A DNA stretch of 6,057 bases. Origin: Micavibrio aeruginosavorus. GTDB taxonomy: Bacteria; Pseudomonadota; Alphaproteobacteria; Micavibrionales; Micavibrionaceae. The stretch spans positions 1 to 6,057 of the forward strand of contig QFNK01000122.1 of the NCBI GenBank assembly GCA_003240795.1, written 5' to 3'. This document shows, piece after piece, positions 5,262 through 6,057 of the stretch. Below the pieces are notes generated by a model. It made no database searches, was not told the DNA's origin, and saw nothing but the letters and a program-made list of their open reading frames with translations. Within the stretch, counting starts at the first letter, position 1. Each line of letters begins with the position of its first letter. The translations under genes were made by a program, and so were the position numbers.

Positions 5262-5948
5262 ATGAACCTTTCATCTTTAAATCTTTACAGCGGCCTTGCC
5301 GAGTTTCTGGGCAGCGGCAACAAAGCCAACAATTTTGATTCGATATCGCAGAACGCATTTGATCTTGCGGCATTGAAAGCGACAAAACAGACGCAGGCAA
5401 CCCCTGATACCACGGGGGTGAATATCAACCTCTCTGAAGACGCACAGAAGCTTTTAAATCAGGCAAAGAGCGCGGACGGAAAAACCGCGGTATCGGGCGT
5501 GCAGAAAATCGGACAGAACTTCCTGCTCGGCTTTTTCGACCAGCTTGGCATTGACTTTGACGGACTCACAAACGAGGCCATCAATCTGATTACCGGGATG
5601 CAGGATGTGATCGCGGATTCAGGCGCAACCACGCGTGATGTCACAACGGACATGGCGGAAATGCGTTACGCGAACAACAGCAAGAAGGTTTATACTTTAA
5701 CAGGCGCACAATCGCGGCTTCGCCTAGCCATAGAGTATGCCACAGATGGTACGCCGAAAAAACTCACCCTGACGGATATTCAGGGCGCGCGCGTTGAAAC
5801 CGCCGACATAACGCTTGCCTCAGAAAAAGGTAAACTTACCTCGATGGAGGTATCCCGTACCCAGCGCGAATATAAAAACGGCCACATGGTAACGCTCAAT
5901 GAAATAGAGCCAATGTCGATCAAACTTTATCCCGCAAAAGCAGCATAG
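5262..5948 (+). CDS. Unrecognised cytosolic protein behind a sigma-54 promoter
   Basis: I do not recognise the family. From the ATG at 5262 the product has 228 residues and begins MNLSSLNLYSGLAEFLGSG. The N-terminal third is polar and Asn/Ala/Gln-rich with the segment VNINLSEDAQKLL. A middle stretch (IGQNFLLGFFDQLGIDFDG) is amphipathic and hydrophobic but not a clear membrane span. The C-terminal half (KKVYTLTGAQSRLRLAIEYATDG onward) looks like a beta-rich fold ending MSIKLYPAKAA. There is no signal peptide. An in-frame TTG at 5244 would add six residues and has GGAGAGG 11 nt upstream, but the sigma-54 promoter predicts transcription from about 5231, which would leave that site outside the mRNA; GGGAA 10 nt before the ATG would then serve. 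In many alphaproteobacteria sigma-54 drives flagellar genes, so a motility link is possible but unproven. Confidence 0.85.
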   Translation: MNLSSLNLYSGLAEFLGSGNKANNFDSISQNAFDLAALKATKQTQATPDTTGVNINLSEDAQKLLNQAKSADGKTAVSGVQKIGQNFLLGFFDQLGIDFDGLTNEAINLITGMQDVIADSGATTRDVTTDMAEMRYANNSKKVYTLTGAQSRLRLAIEYATDGTPKKLTLTDIQGARVETADITLASEKGKLTSMEVSRTQREYKNGHMVTLNEIEPMSIKLYPAKAA

Positions 5949-5954
5949 GGCAAT

Positions 5955-6057
5955 TCAACGATAGGCCTGTTTACGGCCCTCCAGCGTAAGGCTGCGTGAA
6001 TCGAGGTCCTGCTCGATTCGTTTTAAAACATCGGCGCTGAATGCTCCCTTTTTATGC
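5955..6057 (-). CDS. C-terminal end of an unidentified protein (cut by window edge)
   Basis: One minus-strand frame stays open from the right edge to a TGA at 5955-5957, giving 33 residues: HKKGAFSADVLKRIEQDLDS and then RSLTLEGRKQAYR. The composition is protein-like: charged, with a helix-like LKRIEQDL. The other two minus frames hit stops. It has no start codon in view, so the gene must begin outside the window. It converges with the plus-strand gene, with six bp between the stop codons. Too little is visible to name a family. Confidence 0.6.
   Translation of the reverse strand, partial: HKKGAFSADVLKRIEQDLDSRSLTLEGRKQAYR
5998..6024 (+). terminator. Possible intrinsic terminator of the sigma-54-driven gene
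   Basis: GAATCGAG and CTCGATTC form a perfect 8-bp stem around a 6-nt loop, followed by GTTTT and then AAAAC. It starts 50 bp after the plus-strand stop codon. The T-run is short and the stem only moderately GC-rich, so termination would be weak. It lies inside the coding end of the converging minus-strand gene. Confidence 0.4.

Overview
The window looks like chromosomal DNA of moderate GC content from an alphaproteobacterium. The evidence is the alphaproteobacterial character of EF-G, of S12 and of S7, which ends in HYRW without the C-terminal extension of enterobacteria. I cannot place the genus from sequence alone. There is no sign of a mobile element, CRISPR array, tRNA or rRNA gene.

Layout. 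Positions 1-3240 hold a classic str operon read leftwards on the minus strand: rpsL (S12), rpsG (S7), fusA (EF-G) and the first 32 codons of tuf (EF-Tu), which runs off the left edge. The genes are separated by 24, 42 and 35 bp, and each has a plausible ribosome binding site. Upstream is a leader of about 280 nt. It starts from a strong sigma-70 type promoter (TTGACT, 17 bp, TATAGT at 3528-3556) and contains two hairpins and a possible 52-codon leader ORF. rpoC is not upstream, as it would be in the common rpoBC-str arrangement. Instead there is an unrecognised 82-residue gene (3575-3823) and then a COG0523 G3E-family GTPase (3920-5134), both also on the minus strand.

The divergent intergenic region at about 5135-5261 is the most informative non-coding stretch. 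It holds a perfect 21-bp palindrome matching the known Zur zinc-repressor operator, placed over the -10 and start-site region of the GTPase promoter. Pointing the other way is a near-consensus sigma-54 promoter (TGGCAT, 5 bp, TTGCA) driving a plus-strand gene (5262-5948) whose product I do not recognise. That gene converges, with 6 bp between stop codons, on a minus-strand gene entering from the right edge, of which only the last 33 codons are visible.

How it fits together: the left half is translation machinery made from one promoter. The GTPase is probably a zinc metallochaperone of the ZigA/ZagA (YciC) type, switched on under zinc starvation. The sigma-54 gene belongs to a different regulon, which could be motility, nitrogen or another system; the sequence does not say. 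Unusual points are a 17-residue low-complexity insertion in S7, a remodelled and 4 residues longer N-terminal region of S12, and a leader ORF whose stop codon lies in the apical loop of a hairpin.
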